Shown here: piece after piece, positions 63,272-64,000 of the stretch
Position numbering within the stretch: position 1 is the first letter of the stretch
Layout: every line of letters begins with the position of its first letter
Assembly (NCBI GenBank): GCA_021845575.1
Contig: JAJZVQ010000002.1
Location: forward strand, 1 to 64,000
DNA: 64,000 nt
Source: Microcaldota archaeon
GTDB taxonomy: Archaea; Micrarchaeota; Micrarchaeia; Micrarchaeales; Micrarchaeaceae
Direction: 5' to 3'
Program-made: the position numbers and the translations under genes
The notes under the pieces: generated by a model
Seen by the model: only the letters and a program-made list of their open reading frames with translations
What the model was told of the DNA's origin: nothing
The model's database searches: none

Positions 63272-64000
63272 ATGGCAGTTGTAAGTTTTGACATTTCTGA
63301 TTTCGAAAGAGAGGGCATTTCGTTAGATGAACTGAATAATATTATACCTGAAATAGGGATGGAAGTAGAATCCATTTCGGAAAACGAAATAAGGATAGAT
63401 ATAACCCCAAATAGACCAGACATGCTAGATTTTTTTGGATTGGTACGGGCAATAAAGTTAAAGGCAGTCAAAGAATTCCCAAAAAAATATAGTATAAAAA
63501 ATCCTCAATTAAAAGAAATTTACATAGATGCCAAAAGGCGTCCTTATATCTCCGCTTTAGTGGTAAAAAACATTGACCTTTCAGGAAATAAGCTAAAATA
63601 TCTGATAAACTTCACAGAAAAATTAGGCATCACTTACGGCAGAAAAAGGCAGAAACTTGCAATAGGGATACACGATTTTGACGAGATATCGGGCAATTTA
63701 AAATACAAAGACTCACAGGAAGGGGTAATTGTACCTCTAATCGAATTCAAGGCAAAGACATTTAAAGAAATTTTAGAATCCCATCCAAACAGCAAAAAAT
63801 TCCCAGAAGTCGTAAAAGCAAAAAAAATAACATTTTTGTCAGACGCGGAAAAAGTGATTGCGTTAATCCCGATAATAAATTCAAACAAGACAAAAGTTAC
63901 TGAGGATACAAAAAATCTTTTTGTAGACATAACAGGAACGGAAAAAAGCGTGGTGAACTCTATTGCAAATTTACTTGCGTGTTCATTTGCGGATCAAAAT
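63272..64000 (+). CDS. pheT: Phenylalanyl-tRNA synthetase, beta subunit (5' part)
   Basis: The frame runs off the window edge after 243 codons. It starts MAVVSFDISDFEREGISL, with the B1-like EIRIDITPNRPDMLDFFGLVRAIK, typical of archaeal PheT, which carries tRNA binding and editing domains. The ATG is 8 bases past the pheS stop. Confidence 0.93.
   Translation, partial: MAVVSFDISDFEREGISLDELNNIIPEIGMEVESISENEIRIDITPNRPDMLDFFGLVRAIKLKAVKEFPKKYSIKNPQLKEIYIDAKRRPYISALVVKNIDLSGNKLKYLINFTEKLGITYGRKRQKLAIGIHDFDEISGNLKYKDSQEGVIVPLIEFKAKTFKEILESHPNSKKFPEVVKAKKITFLSDAEKVIALIPIINSNKTKVTEDTKNLFVDITGTEKSVVNSIANLLACSFADQN

Noticed and set aside
1-64000. CRISPR array or insertion sequence
   Set aside because: I saw no regularly spaced repeats, no transposase motif and no terminal repeats with target duplications. 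The repeats noted are single inverted pairs.

Overview
The window is from an archaeal chromosome, most likely a small-genome DPANN lineage close to the Micrarchaeota (ARMAN group). It carries archaeal ribosomal proteins (L7Ae, S28e, L24e, L30e, L44e), EF-2 with diphthamide genes (dph6, dphB), deoxyhypusine synthase, RadA, GINS, family B DNA polymerase, archaeal-type ProRS and PheRS, and ether-lipid enzymes (geranylgeranyl reductase, UbiA-type DGGGP synthase). The best clue to the lineage is a single-chain three-unit tRNA-splicing endonuclease like the one reported from ARMAN archaea. It fits with three intron-bearing tRNA genes here, two of them with introns at unusual positions (anticodon stem and T-loop). 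The taxonomic call is inference, not a database match. Genes are tightly packed, with many ATGA-type 4-base overlaps and GGTGA-like ribosome-binding sites.

Layout. 1-3.9 kb: a hypothetical gene, a MazG-like pyrophosphatase, tRNA-Val with an intron, an aminotransferase, dph6 and nth. 3.9-10.7 kb: nuoHIJKLMN, the membrane arm of complex I plus the NuoI ferredoxin subunit, without nuoA-G. 10.7-14.7 kb: geranylgeranyl reductase, a one-repeat TBP-like protein, a glycosyltransferase and a bacterial-type dxr. 14.8-28 kb: two paralogous secreted glycoprotein-like proteins, proline dehydrogenase, proS, a class III aminotransferase, both subunits of ADP-forming acyl-CoA synthetase, a beta-CASP nuclease, a tail-anchored winged-helix protein, deoxyhypusine synthase, a GGDEF protein and a PD-(D/E)XK-like protein. 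28-31 kb: a dsrE-tusA-sqr sulfur operon and ftsZ. 31-37.5 kb: a membrane protein and translation clusters (L7Ae-S28e-L24e; L30e-S12-S7-EF-2). 37.7-47.5 kb: a duplicated metallophosphoesterase, radA-dphB-endA, tRNA-Gly, a PAC2 protein, GINS-L44e-aIF2alpha and initiator tRNA. 47.6-57.5 kb: a HAD hydrolase, a secreted lytic transglycosylase, polB-map, DGGGP synthase, and a B12-dependent ribonucleotide reductase with a mini-intein. 57.7-64 kb: small hypothetical genes, a PRC-barrel protein, rnhB, tRNA-Arg with a T-loop intron, a membrane protein, pheS and the start of pheT.

How the parts fit. The chromosome supports respiration (complex I arm, sulfide:quinone oxidoreductase, proline dehydrogenase), substrate-level ATP from acyl-CoA (ADP-forming synthetase), archaeal lipid synthesis, and replication and translation. 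The most unexpected items are dxr (MEP pathway enzyme), the half-length TBP, an intact GGDEF domain and a peptidoglycan-type lytic transglycosylase in an archaeon. Also notable are the link between the three-unit endonuclease and the odd tRNA introns, a GINS gene with no conventional start codon, and three candidate structured small RNAs in intergenic gaps.
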